NCBI GenBank assembly: GCA_913776965.1
Contig: CAJYQL010000020.1
Location: 1-55,972, forward strand
Direction of reading: 5' to 3'
Length of the DNA: 55,972 nt
Source: an uncultured Xylophilus sp.
GTDB taxonomy: Bacteria; Pseudomonadota; Gammaproteobacteria; Burkholderiales; Burkholderiaceae_C
Shown: positions 16,541 through 25,072 of the stretch, piece by piece
Layout: the number at the start of each line of letters is the position of its first letter
How positions within the stretch are numbered: position 1 is the first letter of the stretch
Translations under genes and position numbers: made by a program
The notes under the pieces: model-generated
Databases searched by the model: none
What the model was told of the DNA's origin: nothing
Seen by the model: the letters and a program-made list of their open reading frames with translations, nothing else

Positions 16541-17443
16541 ATGCCGCTTCCGTCCGATCCCGCGGCATGGCCGGTGCCGCATTCGGCCGGCCGCGCCGGC
16601 CCGGCCCGTCGCCTGCCCGCCCGGGCCTGCGACAGCCACATGCACATCTTCGACCCGCGCTTCGCGCCGTCGCCGCATTGGCAACGCACGCCGCCCGATG
16701 CACCGGTCACGGCCTACCGCCGACTACAGCAGCGACTGGGCACAGAGCGCGCGGTGGTCGTCACGCCCTCGACCTACGGCACCGACAACCGCTGCACGCT
16801 GGACGCACTGGCGCAGCTGGGCCCGGCCGTGGCCCGCGGCGTGGCGGTGGTGGATGCGGCCGTGGACGATGCCGAACTCGACCGCCTCGCCGCGCAGGGC
16901 GTGTGCGGCCTGCGGGTCAACTTCGTCACGCCGCAGTCCTGGGGCACCACCACGCCGGAGATGCTCGACACCCTCGCCGCCCGGATCGCGCGGCTCGGCT
17001 GGCATGTGCAGGTCTTCCTGCACCCGGAGCAGGTGGTGGCGCTGGAGCCGCGCCTCGCCCGGCTGCCGGTGCCGCTGGTGATCGACCACATGGGCCGGAT
17101 CGACCCGGCACAGGGTCCGGACGCGGCAGCGTTCGCCGCCGTGCGCCGGCTGATCGACGGCGGCAACACCTGGGTCAAGCTCTCAGGCGCCTACATGCGC
17201 TCGGCCGCCGGCGGCCCGCAGGGCGACTATGCCGACACCTGGCCGCTGGGCCGCGCGCTGGTGCGTGCCGCGCCCGGACGGCTGGTCTGGGGCAGCGACT
17301 GGCCGCACACCACCGAGGCGCCCGGCACGGTGGACGATGCGGTGCTGCTCGACACGCTGGACGCCTGGTGCGACGGCGACGATGCCGCGCGCCATGCGAT
17401 CCTGGTCGACACCCCGGCCCGGCTCTACGGCTTCATGCCCTGA
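16541..17443 (+). CDS. Amidohydrolase-superfamily lactonase/isomerase, paralogue of the 10888 gene
   Basis: The 300-residue protein has the same architecture as the earlier LigI/GLI-like gene. The shared landmarks are CDSHMHIFD at about residues 29-37, VTPSTYG, VIDHMGRID and WGSDWPH near residue 251. It starts 5 bp after receptor 4 and probably arose by duplication of a receptor-hydrolase pair. The two copies differ around LRVNFVTPQSWGTTTPE versus LRLNLSLGVTGSEAQ, so the substrates may differ. A lactone hydrolase or isomerase role is inferred from family and context. Confidence 0.82.
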   Translation: MPLPSDPAAWPVPHSAGRAGPARRLPARACDSHMHIFDPRFAPSPHWQRTPPDAPVTAYRRLQQRLGTERAVVVTPSTYGTDNRCTLDALAQLGPAVARGVAVVDAAVDDAELDRLAAQGVCGLRVNFVTPQSWGTTTPEMLDTLAARIARLGWHVQVFLHPEQVVALEPRLARLPVPLVIDHMGRIDPAQGPDAAAFAAVRRLIDGGNTWVKLSGAYMRSAAGGPQGDYADTWPLGRALVRAAPGRLVWGSDWPHTTEAPGTVDDAVLLDTLDAWCDGDDAARHAILVDTPARLYGFMP

Positions 17444-17480
17444 CCGTCATTCCTTCACCGATTCCGGACACGTTTCGACC

Positions 17481-18398
17481 ATGTTCCTGATCCAGCCCCC
17501 GCAGGTGCGCGAACTCGCGCTGTTCACCACCCTGCCCGACGCCCTGCGCAAGCCCGAGCGCAGCGTCTGGGCCGATGCCAACCGCGGCGGCACGGCCACC
17601 GACAGTTTCCTGGAAGGCCCGGTGTTCGACGGCGCGGGCAACCTTTACGTCACCGACATCCCGTGGGGCCGCATCTTCCGTATCGACCCGCAGGGCGGCT
17701 GGACGCTGGTGGCCGAGTACGACGGCGAGCCCAACGGGATGAAGTTCCTGGATGCGCACACGCTGCTGGTCACCGACTACAAGAACGGCCTGGTGCGCAT
17801 CGACACCGCCACCGGCGCCGTCACGCCCTGGCTGGAGCGCCGCAACAGCGAACGCTTCAAGGGCGTGAACGACCTGGTGTTCGACCGCGCCGGCAACCTG
17901 TACTTCACCGACCAGGGCCAGAGCGGCCTGCACGATCCGTCGGGCCGGCTCTACCGCCTGCGGCCGAACGACCAGCTCGACCTGCTGCTGTCGAACGTAC
18001 CGAGTCCCAACGGCGTCGCCCTGTCGCCGGACGAGCGGGTGCTGTACCTCGCCGTGACCCGCGGCAACTGCGTCTGGCGGGTGCCGCTGCTGCCGGACGG
18101 CAGCGTGGCCAAGGTCAGCCAGTTCTTCACCTCCTACGGCCCGAGCGGCCCGGACGGCCTGGCGGTGGATGCGCAGGGCCGGTTGCTGGTGGCCAACCCC
18201 GGTCTCGGCTACGTCTGGGTGCTCAACGCGCGGGCCGAGCCGGTGGAGGTGCTGCGCGGCCCGGCGGGGGCGTCGATCACCAACCTCGCTTTCGGCGGCG
18301 CGGATCGGCGGACGCTGTACGTGACCGATTCGACGCACGGCTGCGTGCTGCGGGCGGAAATGGACGTGCCCGGGCTGGCGCTGCATCCGCAACGCTGA
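17481..18398 (+). CDS. SMP-30/gluconolactonase-family hydrolase
   Basis: The 305-residue six-bladed propeller protein belongs to the SMP-30/LRE family of Ca- or Zn-dependent lactonases. Metal ligands can be placed at Glu in FLEGPVFD (about residue 46), Asn in VPSPNGVAL (about 177) and Asp in GPDGLAVD (about 223). GVNDLVFD supplies a further conserved loop. There is no signal peptide, so it is cytoplasmic. It is the last gene of the IclR-linked operon, 37 bp after the second amidohydrolase. A lactonase at the end of the operon fits a pathway with a sugar-acid or dicarboxylate lactone intermediate. Confidence 0.87.
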   Translation: MFLIQPPQVRELALFTTLPDALRKPERSVWADANRGGTATDSFLEGPVFDGAGNLYVTDIPWGRIFRIDPQGGWTLVAEYDGEPNGMKFLDAHTLLVTDYKNGLVRIDTATGAVTPWLERRNSERFKGVNDLVFDRAGNLYFTDQGQSGLHDPSGRLYRLRPNDQLDLLLSNVPSPNGVALSPDERVLYLAVTRGNCVWRVPLLPDGSVAKVSQFFTSYGPSGPDGLAVDAQGRLLVANPGLGYVWVLNARAEPVEVLRGPAGASITNLAFGGADRRTLYVTDSTHGCVLRAEMDVPGLALHPQR

Positions 18399-18414
18399 CC
18401 TGCGCGGCGCCGGG

Positions 18415-19497
18415 TCAGCGGCGCCCGCCCCGCGGCCGCGCGGTCGGCGCGGCGTCGGCCACCTCCCGCACCAGCCGCATCCCCACCAGCGTGTACCGCG
18501 TGTCCGGCTTGTTCCAGTTCCGGTAGGCGCAGCGCGCATACAGCGGCCAGGTGTGCCAGGAGCCGCCGCGCCGCACCCGCACCTCGCCGCGGGCCGGGCC
18601 CTGCGGATCGTCGCGCGGCGCGGCGGCGTAGGCGTCGTCGGCATGCCAGTCCGACACCCACTCCCATGCGTTGCCGACCATGTCGTGCAGGCCGAAGGCA
18701 TTGGGCGGGTAGGTCCCGACCGGCACAGTGAACGCATGGCCGTCGTGCCCGTGCAGGGCCTGGGACTGCCAGCGGGGCCAGTAGGGTGCGGCGTCCTGGT
18801 CGAAGGTGTTGGCGTGGCGCACCAGCTGCTGCGGGTCGTCGCCGTGCGGATAGCGGCCGCGGCCACCGGCGCGGCAGGCGTATTCCCATTCGGCCTCGGT
18901 CGGCAGGCGGTAGCGGCGGCCTTCGGTGGCGCTCAGCCAGGCGGCCAGCGCATGGGCGTCGTGCCAGGTGATGTTGACCACCGGATGGTCGTCCGTCTGC
19001 ACGAAACCCGGGTGCCGCCAGGAATAGCGCGGATCGCGGCCTTCGAAGGCGTCGCCGCGGGCGGTGGTCGTTGGGTCGTAGGCCGGGTTCCAGCCGTAGC
19101 CGCCGGTGCCGTCGGCCTCGGATTCCGGCCGGTAGCCGGAGGCCGCGACGAAGCGGCGGAACTGGCCGACCGTGACTTCGGTGCGGCCCAGCTCGAACGC
19201 CCGGATGAAGCGGACCGTCCGCACCGGCTTCTCGTCCGCCAGGGCCGAGAAGCGCTCGGGTGCCATGCCCGGGTAGGCGGCGGCGAGGACGGCAGGCGAT
19301 TCGTCGCTGCCCCGTCGGAAGCTGCCGGGCGGGATGCGCACGAACTCCATGCCGAGGATGTTGGTCGCGACGGCCGGCGGCGGCCCTGCCGAGCTGGCGA
19401 GTGGCCACGCTGTCAGCAGCAAGGCGGCGAGCCCCAGTGCCCACGGTGCGCCGAAACGATGCCGCAAGCGGGAAGACGACAAAAGCAGGAAACACAT
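18415..19497 (-). CDS. Secreted SUMF1-domain protein without the formylglycine-enzyme cysteines
   Basis: The 360-residue protein starts with a signal peptide (hydrophobic residues 17-36, ending near LASSA). A formylglycine-generating-enzyme-like domain follows: MEFVRIPPGSF, RTEVTVGQFRRF, PVVNITWHDA, YRLPTEAEWEYA and FGLHDMVGNAWEWV. In true sulfatase-activating enzymes the region after GGSW carries two active-site cysteines. Here it reads GGSWHTWPLYARCAYRNWN and the expected pair is missing, so it is probably not a sulfatase activator; no sulfatase is nearby. The start could be 19497 or 19521, and both lie at a 21-bp-arm hairpin. It is convergent with the SMP-30 gene (16-bp gap). Confidence 0.8.
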   Translation of the reverse strand: MCFLLLSSSRLRHRFGAPWALGLAALLLTAWPLASSAGPPPAVATNILGMEFVRIPPGSFRRGSDESPAVLAAAYPGMAPERFSALADEKPVRTVRFIRAFELGRTEVTVGQFRRFVAASGYRPESEADGTGGYGWNPAYDPTTTARGDAFEGRDPRYSWRHPGFVQTDDHPVVNITWHDAHALAAWLSATEGRRYRLPTEAEWEYACRAGGRGRYPHGDDPQQLVRHANTFDQDAAPYWPRWQSQALHGHDGHAFTVPVGTYPPNAFGLHDMVGNAWEWVSDWHADDAYAAAPRDDPQGPARGEVRVRRGGSWHTWPLYARCAYRNWNKPDTRYTLVGMRLVREVADAAPTARPRGGRR

Positions 19498-19504
19498 ACA
19501 GCGC

Positions 19505-19559
19505 GGGGCCCGGTCCACCATGACGGACGCAGTATGAGCGTCAGGGTGGACCGGGCCCC
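19505..19559. repeat. Large near-perfect hairpin at the SUMF1 gene start
   Basis: The arms are 19505-19525 and 19539-19559, 21 bp each with one mismatch, around a 13-base loop. The left arm begins GGGGCCCGGTCCACC. It overlaps one possible start codon (19521) and ends just before the other (19497). There is no T run on either side, so a classic intrinsic terminator is unlikely. Confidence 0.75.
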
Positions 19560-19642
19560 GGCTGCGGCGGTCCCGAGCGGAACCGGCCGCGGGGCAGGTC
19601 CGGGTCACGGCGAACGATTTGCCGGCACGGAGCCGCCGGAGA

Positions 19643-19891
19643 TCAGCGCTTGGTGAACAGCGCGCCGAGCAGGAAACCGGCACCGGCCACGATCGCCAGG
19701 GTGGCCAGCGGGTTCGCGACCGCCGACTCGCGCACCTGGTTCAGGGCATCGCCGTAGAGCTCCTGGGCCTTGCCGGCCGCCTGGCGGGTCTTGCCTTCTG
19801 CGCGGAGGCTGTTGTCGCCGGTGGCGGCGCCGAAGGCGTCCTGGACGTGGCCGGCGAGTTTCTGTGCGGTGCCTTCGATCTTTTCGAGCAT
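19643..19891 (-). CDS. CsbD-like small stress protein with C-terminal membrane segment
   Basis: The 82-residue product begins with a CsbD-like region (MLEKIEGTAQKLAGHVQDAF, then GDNSLRAEGKTRQAAGKAQE). It ends with a hydrophobic segment, PLATLAIVAGAGFLLGALF, about residues 60-78, and a basic tail, similar to the C-terminus of YqjD/ElaB-type ribosome-associated membrane proteins. CsbD-like proteins are stress-induced and of unclear function. The ATG at 19891 is preceded by GAAAGG at a suitable distance. A longer open frame upstream shows no similarity. Confidence 0.8.
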   Translation of the reverse strand: MLEKIEGTAQKLAGHVQDAFGAATGDNSLRAEGKTRQAAGKAQELYGDALNQVRESAVANPLATLAIVAGAGFLLGALFTKR

Positions 19892-20083
19892 GGTGGAAGC
19901 CTTTCGTGAGTAGTGATGTGATGCGTCCCTGGTTCCAGCCTTGGAAGCCTGTGCCGGGGACGAAGCGCTACTGTCGTCGATGCCTGCCGGTCTGCGCGCG
20001 GCGCCGCGTCGCCTGATGCCGTAGTGCATTGCGACCGTCCGGCTGTGGGACGCCACCCCACGCCGGCCGGCCGCCCACGGCCG

Positions 20084-20959
20084 TCAGAGCGGCACCAGCC
20101 GGCGGACGGTGGCCTGCACCGGATCGGGGTTGTCCGACGGCGGCACGCCCTCGTGGCTCACCTGGATGTGCATGTGCGTCATCAGGAAGGCGCCGTAGAC
20201 GGTGGTGAAGGCGGTGTTCTTGGCGTCGAGCCCGGTGGCGACCCGCACCACGTTCATCGGTTCGGCCAGCCGGGTCGGGTCGAACATGATCCAGCGACCG
20301 CCGATCCAGGCTTCGATCACCGCATGGAAATCCTGCGGCGGCTCCTGGAAGTGGCAGTAGCCGCCGACCAGGCGCGCCGGGATGTTGAGCGAGCGGCAGA
20401 AGGTGATCGCCAGGTGCGCGAAGTCGCGGCAGACGCCCGCACGCTGCTGGAAGGCGTCCAGCGCAGTGGTGGTCGGGTGGCTGGTACCGATCTGGTAGGC
20501 GATGTTGTCGCGGATCCACTGGCAGATCGCCTCGACCCGCTGCGGCCCGCGCGGCAGGTGGCCGAACAGGTAGCGGCCGTCCGCCCCCATCGTGTCCGAC
20601 GGGCAGAAGCGGCTCGGCATCAGGTAGGGCAGGACGTCGTCCGGAATCTCGGAGATTTCCGCCTCCCGCTCACCGCCATGGGGCAGCCAGCGGTCGATCC
20701 AGACGCTGGCGTCGTAGCGGATGTTGAGTTGTCCAGGTTGTGCGTCGCAGCGGAAGATCCGGTTGCCGAAGCTGTCGGTGGATTGCCGCAGCAGCACGTT
20801 GGGCGTGGCGGTGAGCGTCTCCGCCAGCACCTGCTGGTCGGGCGAGTGGGCGCACTGGATCTGGAAGATGAAGTGCGACGGTTGGTAGACCTGGTATTCC
20901 AGATCGCAGCGCAGCAGGGTCGGCGCCGCGTCGACGGACGAGATGGGTAGGGCGGACAT
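20084..20959 (-). CDS. Transglutaminase-like cysteine protease-fold protein
   Basis: The 291-residue protein has an N-terminal beta-rich region and a transglutaminase-like core. The triad is visible: C177 in RAGVCRDFAH, H212 in DFHAVIEAW and D227 in IMFDPTR. There is no signal peptide, so it is cytoplasmic. Proteins of this kind act as peptidases or amide-forming/hydrolysing enzymes, and the substrate is unknown. A further upstream ATG (21013) exists, but family-like sequence starts at 20959. It follows fahA on the same strand with a 95-bp gap. Confidence 0.85.
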   Translation of the reverse strand: MSALPISSVDAAPTLLRCDLEYQVYQPSHFIFQIQCAHSPDQQVLAETLTATPNVLLRQSTDSFGNRIFRCDAQPGQLNIRYDASVWIDRWLPHGGEREAEISEIPDDVLPYLMPSRFCPSDTMGADGRYLFGHLPRGPQRVEAICQWIRDNIAYQIGTSHPTTTALDAFQQRAGVCRDFAHLAITFCRSLNIPARLVGGYCHFQEPPQDFHAVIEAWIGGRWIMFDPTRLAEPMNVVRVATGLDAKNTAFTTVYGAFLMTHMHIQVSHEGVPPSDNPDPVQATVRRLVPL

Positions 20960-21054
20960 GGACGGCTTTCGTGACGGGCAGACGGGCCCTCTTCCGGCCC
21001 GCCAGCCCGTCACTGTGCCCGCCGCCCGGGCCCCGGCCGTGTGGGCCTGCGCCG

Positions 21055-22410
21055 TCAGCGCCCGTCAGCCGCCGCCTGCGTGGACGGCATGGCGCGGGCC
21101 GGCAGCACCTGCCCTTCGCAGGCGCCGAAGCCGATGGTGCGGAAGCCCGCCCGCTCGCCGCGCGCGCGCAACATCACGCTGTCGCCGTCCTGCAGAAAGG
21201 CACGGGTCTCGCCGTTGCCGAGCACCAGCGGCTGCTTGCCGCCGGCCGACAGTTCCAGCATCGAGCCGCCCTGGTCCGGCGTCGGGCCGGACTGGGTGCC
21301 GGAGCCCAGCATGTCGCCAGGCTGCAGGTTGCAGCCGCCGACCGTGTGGTGCGCGAGCAGCTGGGCGATGGTCCAGTAGGAGTCCTGGAAGTTGCTACGC
21401 ATCAGCCGCTGGTGCGGCTGGCCGGCGGCACGCATCTTGTCGGTCTGCAGCCAGACTTCGAGCTGCAGGTCGAGCGCGCCGCGCGCCCGGTTGTCGTCGC
21501 TGTCGAGGTAGGGCAGCGGCTGCGGATCGCCCGCGGGCAGCACGAACGGCGCGCGGAACGGCTCCAGCGCCTCCAGCGTCACGATCCAGGGCGACAGGGT
21601 CGAGGCGAAGTTCTTCGACAGGAAGGGGCCGAGCGGCTGGTACTCCCAGGCCTGGATGTCGCGGGCCGACCAGTCGTTGAGCAGGCCGAGGCCGAACAGG
21701 TGGTCCTCGGCCTCGGCCATCGGCACCGGCTCGCCCTGCGCGTTGGCGGTGCCGACGTAGATCGCCATCTCCAGCTCGTAGTCGAGCCGCTCGCAGGGGC
21801 CGAAGCGCGGCGCGCCGTCGGCGCCGCCCGCGCCCAGCTGCGCCACCGGCCGCGGGAAGCGCTGGCCCGACACGCCCAGCGACGAGCTGCGGCCGTGGTA
21901 GCCGATCGGCACCCATTTGTAGTTGGGCAGTAGCGGGTTGTCCGGACGGAACATGCGGCCGATGGAGGTGGCGTGGTGCACGCTGGTGTAGAAGTCGGTG
22001 TAGTCGCCGATGCGGGCGGGCACCGCGTATTCCGCCTCGGCCTGCGGCACCAGCGCGGACCGCCACGCCGCTTCGCCTGCGGCACCGGCGGCGAGGCCGT
22101 CGGACAGCGCCTGGCGCAGCACCACCCGCGCCGGACGGCCGCGGGCCATCAGCGCGTTGAGCGTGCCGTCCTCGGTGCCGGCGAGCGCGGCGGCGGCGTC
22201 GCCGGTCAGGGCGCCGGAGCGCACCAGCGCCGTCAGGTCGAGGATCTGGTCGCCGATGGCGGTGCCGGGGCGGAAGGCTTCGTCGCTGCCGGCGCGGCGG
22301 AAGATGCCGAGCGGCAGGTTCTGGATCGGGAAGTCGGTGCCTTCGGTGTTGGCGGAGGCGACCCAGCTCTGCAGGGCGGCGTCGTGGGTGCGGTCGAGGC
22401 GTGCGGTCAT
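21055..22410 (-). CDS. fahA: Fumarylacetoacetase
   Basis: This 451-residue enzyme hydrolyses fumarylacetoacetate to fumarate and acetoacetate, the last step of homogentisate breakdown. Metal ligands can be traced to D139 in GDYTDFY and E212/E214 in LDYELEMAIYVG; H146 in SVHHATSIG matches the catalytic histidine. LLNDWSARDIQAWEY supplies further active-site residues. It is the last gene of a minus-strand series that includes hmgA, but a Bug receptor gene lies between them, and no maleylacetoacetate isomerase gene is present in the window. Confidence 0.96.
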   Translation of the reverse strand: MTARLDRTHDAALQSWVASANTEGTDFPIQNLPLGIFRRAGSDEAFRPGTAIGDQILDLTALVRSGALTGDAAAALAGTEDGTLNALMARGRPARVVLRQALSDGLAAGAAGEAAWRSALVPQAEAEYAVPARIGDYTDFYTSVHHATSIGRMFRPDNPLLPNYKWVPIGYHGRSSSLGVSGQRFPRPVAQLGAGGADGAPRFGPCERLDYELEMAIYVGTANAQGEPVPMAEAEDHLFGLGLLNDWSARDIQAWEYQPLGPFLSKNFASTLSPWIVTLEALEPFRAPFVLPAGDPQPLPYLDSDDNRARGALDLQLEVWLQTDKMRAAGQPHQRLMRSNFQDSYWTIAQLLAHHTVGGCNLQPGDMLGSGTQSGPTPDQGGSMLELSAGGKQPLVLGNGETRAFLQDGDSVMLRARGERAGFRTIGFGACEGQVLPARAMPSTQAAADGR

Positions 22411-22446
22411 GGACGGTGGGACAGGAAAAAGAGAAGAGAAGCGCAG

Positions 22447-23436
22447 TCAGTCGGCGGACATGCCGGCGCGGCGGGCGACCTCGCCGAGCCGCTGGTATTC
22501 GGTGCGGGTCAGGGCATCGAGCGCCTGGGGCGTCGAGCCGCGCGGCGTGAAGCCGGCCTGCAGCAGCTTGTCGCGCACCTCGGGCAGGGCCAGCGCATCG
22601 TTGATCGCGCGGTTGAGCGCCTGCACCGTCGCCGCCGGCATGCCGGCCGGGCCGTACACGCCGAACCAGGGCTCCAGCGCATAGCCGGCGAGGCCCGCCT
22701 CGGCCAGCGTCGGCACCTGCGGCAGCGCGGGCGAGCGCTGGGGCCCGGCGACGGCCAGCGCCCGCAGCTTGCCGGCCTGGATGTGCGGCAGCGAGGCCGG
22801 CAGGTTGTCGAACATCACGCCGATGGTGTTGCCCATCAGGTCGTTCAGCGCCGGGCCGCTGCCCTTGTAGGCGACGTGCGTCAGCTCGGTGCCGGTGGCC
22901 TGGCCGAACATCACGCCGGCCAGGTGCATCGAGGTGCCGGCGCCGGCCGTCGCATAGGGCAGGCCCGGCTTCGCCTTCGCGGCGGCGACCAGGTCGGCCA
23001 CCGTCTTCACCGGCGAGGCGGCGGGCACCTCCAGCACGATGGTCGAGGTGCCGAGCAGCCCGATGGCGGTGAAGTCCTTGCGCGGATCGAACGCCATCGA
23101 CTTGTAGATGTGCGGATTGAGCGCATTGGTCGAGATCGCGCCGAAGCCGATCGTCGTGCCGTCGGGCGCCGCCTTGGCGACCAGGTCCATGCCGATGTTG
23201 CCGCCGGCGCCGCCCCGGTTGTCGACGATGACCGGGCGTCCGAGCGTCTCGGCCATCTTCTGGCCGACGGTGCGGGCCACCAGGTCGGTGGTGCCGCCGG
23301 CGGTATAGGGCACGACGAAGCGGATCGGCGCCTGCGGGCCGTCGGCGGCATGGGCGGCCGGCAGGGCCAGGCCGATGCCGGCGGCCAGGGTGCCGGCGAG
23401 CCGGGCGAAGCCGCGGCGGCGGAGGAAGGTGCGCAT
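22447..23436 (-). CDS. Bug/TctC-family periplasmic solute receptor 5, in the homogentisate operon
   Basis: The 329-residue receptor has a signal peptide with a twin-arginine-like RRRGF and cleavage near PAAHAA (about residue 31). It carries PYTAGGTTD, DNRGGAGGNIG and HVAYKGSGPAL. It is 33 bp downstream of hmgA and 36 bp upstream of fahA, so it is very likely co-transcribed with both. This suggests that it binds an aromatic acid feeding homogentisate, or homogentisate itself. No transporter membrane subunits are nearby. Confidence 0.92.
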   Translation of the reverse strand: MRTFLRRRGFARLAGTLAAGIGLALPAAHAADGPQAPIRFVVPYTAGGTTDLVARTVGQKMAETLGRPVIVDNRGGAGGNIGMDLVAKAAPDGTTIGFGAISTNALNPHIYKSMAFDPRKDFTAIGLLGTSTIVLEVPAASPVKTVADLVAAAKAKPGLPYATAGAGTSMHLAGVMFGQATGTELTHVAYKGSGPALNDLMGNTIGVMFDNLPASLPHIQAGKLRALAVAGPQRSPALPQVPTLAEAGLAGYALEPWFGVYGPAGMPAATVQALNRAINDALALPEVRDKLLQAGFTPRGSTPQALDALTRTEYQRLGEVARRAGMSAD

Positions 23437-23469
23437 AGGAGTTGTTTCTTTCGGGTTGTGGAGGGCGGG

Positions 23470-24798
23470 TCAGGGAGCGGCGAAGCGGTCGGCCAGGCCC
23501 TGCCAGCAGTCGGGGTAATTCGGATCGCGCACGCCGCCCGCGTCGCGGTCCTGCAGCGCCCAGGCGGTCGGCACGAAACGGTAGCGGCTTTCGAACATGA
23601 AGGCCAGGGTGCCGTCGAGCTTCTGCGGCTGCAGGTCGCCGGTGCTGGCCTTCTCGAACGATTCCTCGTCCGGGCCGTGCGGCACCATGCAGTTGTGCAG
23701 GCTCGCGCCGCCCGGCACGAAGCCTTCGGCCTTGGCGTCGTAGCGGCCGTAGACCAGCCCCATGAACTCGCTCATCAGGTTGCGGTGGTACCAGGGCGGG
23801 CGGAAGGTGTCCTCCTGCACCAGCCAGCGCGGCGGGAAGATCACGAAGTCGCAGTTGGCGGTGCCGGGCGTGTCGCTCGGCGAGGTGAGCGCGGTGAAGA
23901 TCGACGGGTCCGGATGGTCGAAGCTGATCGAGCCGATCACCATGAAGTTCTGCGTGTCGTACTTCAATGGCGTCAGGTTGCCGTGCCAGGCGACGACGTT
24001 GAACGGCGACTGCGCCATGTCGGCGCGCCAGAGCCGGCCGCCGAAGCGGCGCAGGATCTCGTAGCCGCCGCCCGCGTCGTCCTCGGCCGCGGCCACCGGC
24101 GCCTGGAAGTCGCGCGGGTTGGCCAGGCCGTTGGAGCCGATCGGGCCCAGCTCGGGCAGCCGGAAATGCGCGCCGTAGTTCTCGCAGACATAGCCGCGCG
24201 ACGGGCCGTCGGGTAGGCCGACCTTGAAGGCGATGCCGCGCGGGATCAGCGCGATCTCGCCGGGGGCGACCTCCAGCACGCCCATCTCGGTGGTCAGCAC
24301 CAGCCGGCCCTGCTGCGGCACGACCAGCAGTTCGCCGTCGGCATCGACCAGCGCGCGGCGCTCCATCGAGCGGTTGGCGGTGTAGACCAGCGCGCCCATG
24401 CCGGACTGGGTCTCGGCGTCGCCGTTGGCGACCATCGTGCGCAGGCCGTCGGCGAAGTCGGTCGGCGCATCCGGGATCGGCACCGGCGCCCAGCGCATCG
24501 GATCGGGCGGCATCGCCGCACCGCCGCCGCCGGCCGCGCCGGTGGTCCAGGCGTCCTGGGCGTAGGGCCGGTAGCGGCCCGAGACCACCGACGGCTGGCG
24601 CCGGTAAAGCCAGGTGCGCAGGTTCTCGTGGCGCGGCGCGGTGAAGGCGCTGCCGGAGACCAGCTCCGGATAGAGCTGCATCGGCGCGCGCTGCGGGCTG
24701 TTGCGGCCCTGCGGCAGCGCACCCGGCACCGATTCGGTGGCGAACTGGTTGCCGAAGCCGCTCTGGTAGCGCAGCGGGCCGGAGGGGGCGGACGTCAT
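23470..24798 (-). CDS. hmgA: Homogentisate 1,2-dioxygenase
   Basis: The 442-residue enzyme opens the ring of homogentisate to maleylacetoacetate using Fe(II) and oxygen. The N-terminus [13 protein letters not shown] is characteristic. Iron ligands are in [10 protein letters not shown] (His and Glu) and in [14 protein letters not shown] near residues 365-380 (His). AAGGAG precedes the ATG by 8 bases. Between it and the upstream DUF2783 gene lies copy R2 of the dispersed repeat. Confidence 0.97.
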   Translation of the reverse strand: MTSAPSGPLRYQSGFGNQFATESVPGALPQGRNSPQRAPMQLYPELVSGSAFTAPRHENLRTWLYRRQPSVVSGRYRPYAQDAWTTGAAGGGGAAMPPDPMRWAPVPIPDAPTDFADGLRTMVANGDAETQSGMGALVYTANRSMERRALVDADGELLVVPQQGRLVLTTEMGVLEVAPGEIALIPRGIAFKVGLPDGPSRGYVCENYGAHFRLPELGPIGSNGLANPRDFQAPVAAAEDDAGGGYEILRRFGGRLWRADMAQSPFNVVAWHGNLTPLKYDTQNFMVIGSISFDHPDPSIFTALTSPSDTPGTANCDFVIFPPRWLVQEDTFRPPWYHRNLMSEFMGLVYGRYDAKAEGFVPGGASLHNCMVPHGPDEESFEKASTGDLQPQKLDGTLAFMFESRYRFVPTAWALQDRDAGGVRDPNYPDCWQGLADRFAAP

Positions 24799-24812
24799 GG
24801 AAATCGCTCCTT

Positions 24813-24875
24813 GCTATCGAATCAGTAGCTGCCTGCGCAGGCGGGGCGGGCGCAGGAGGCCAAAAAACATCGGAA
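24813..24875 (+). repeat. Dispersed repeat copy R2
   Basis: The copy starts GCTATCGAATCAGTAGCTGC and contains GCGCAGGCGGGGCGGGCGC. It fills most of the 79-bp gap between the DUF2783 gene and hmgA and reads antisense to them. Confidence 0.7.
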
Positions 24876-24877
24876 AT

Positions 24878-25072
24878 TCACCGCATCTGCGCGGCAGCGA
24901 GCGCTTCGCGCAGCACCGGCAGGCGGCCGATGTGGTTGGCCAGCAGCAGCACCAGCCGGGCGTTGAAGGCGTGGCTTTCCTCGGTGCCCAGCGGCTGGTG
25001 CGCGTCGAGCAGCGCCTGGTAGAAGTCGTCGGGCGCGTCGAGGTTCGGTTCGGTGATCAGCCGGTCGGTCAT
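24878..25072 (-). CDS. DUF2783-family small protein
   Basis: The 64-residue helical protein (MTDRLITEPNLDAPDDFYQA, then a leucine-rich LVLLLANHIGRLP) matches the DUF2783 family as I know it. Its ATG overlaps the stop of the FAD monooxygenase gene in an ATGA arrangement, so the two are coupled. The constant pairing with such monooxygenases suggests an accessory or stabilising role, but no function is established. Confidence 0.75.
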   Translation of the reverse strand: MTDRLITEPNLDAPDDFYQALLDAHQPLGTEESHAFNARLVLLLANHIGRLPVLREALAAAQMR

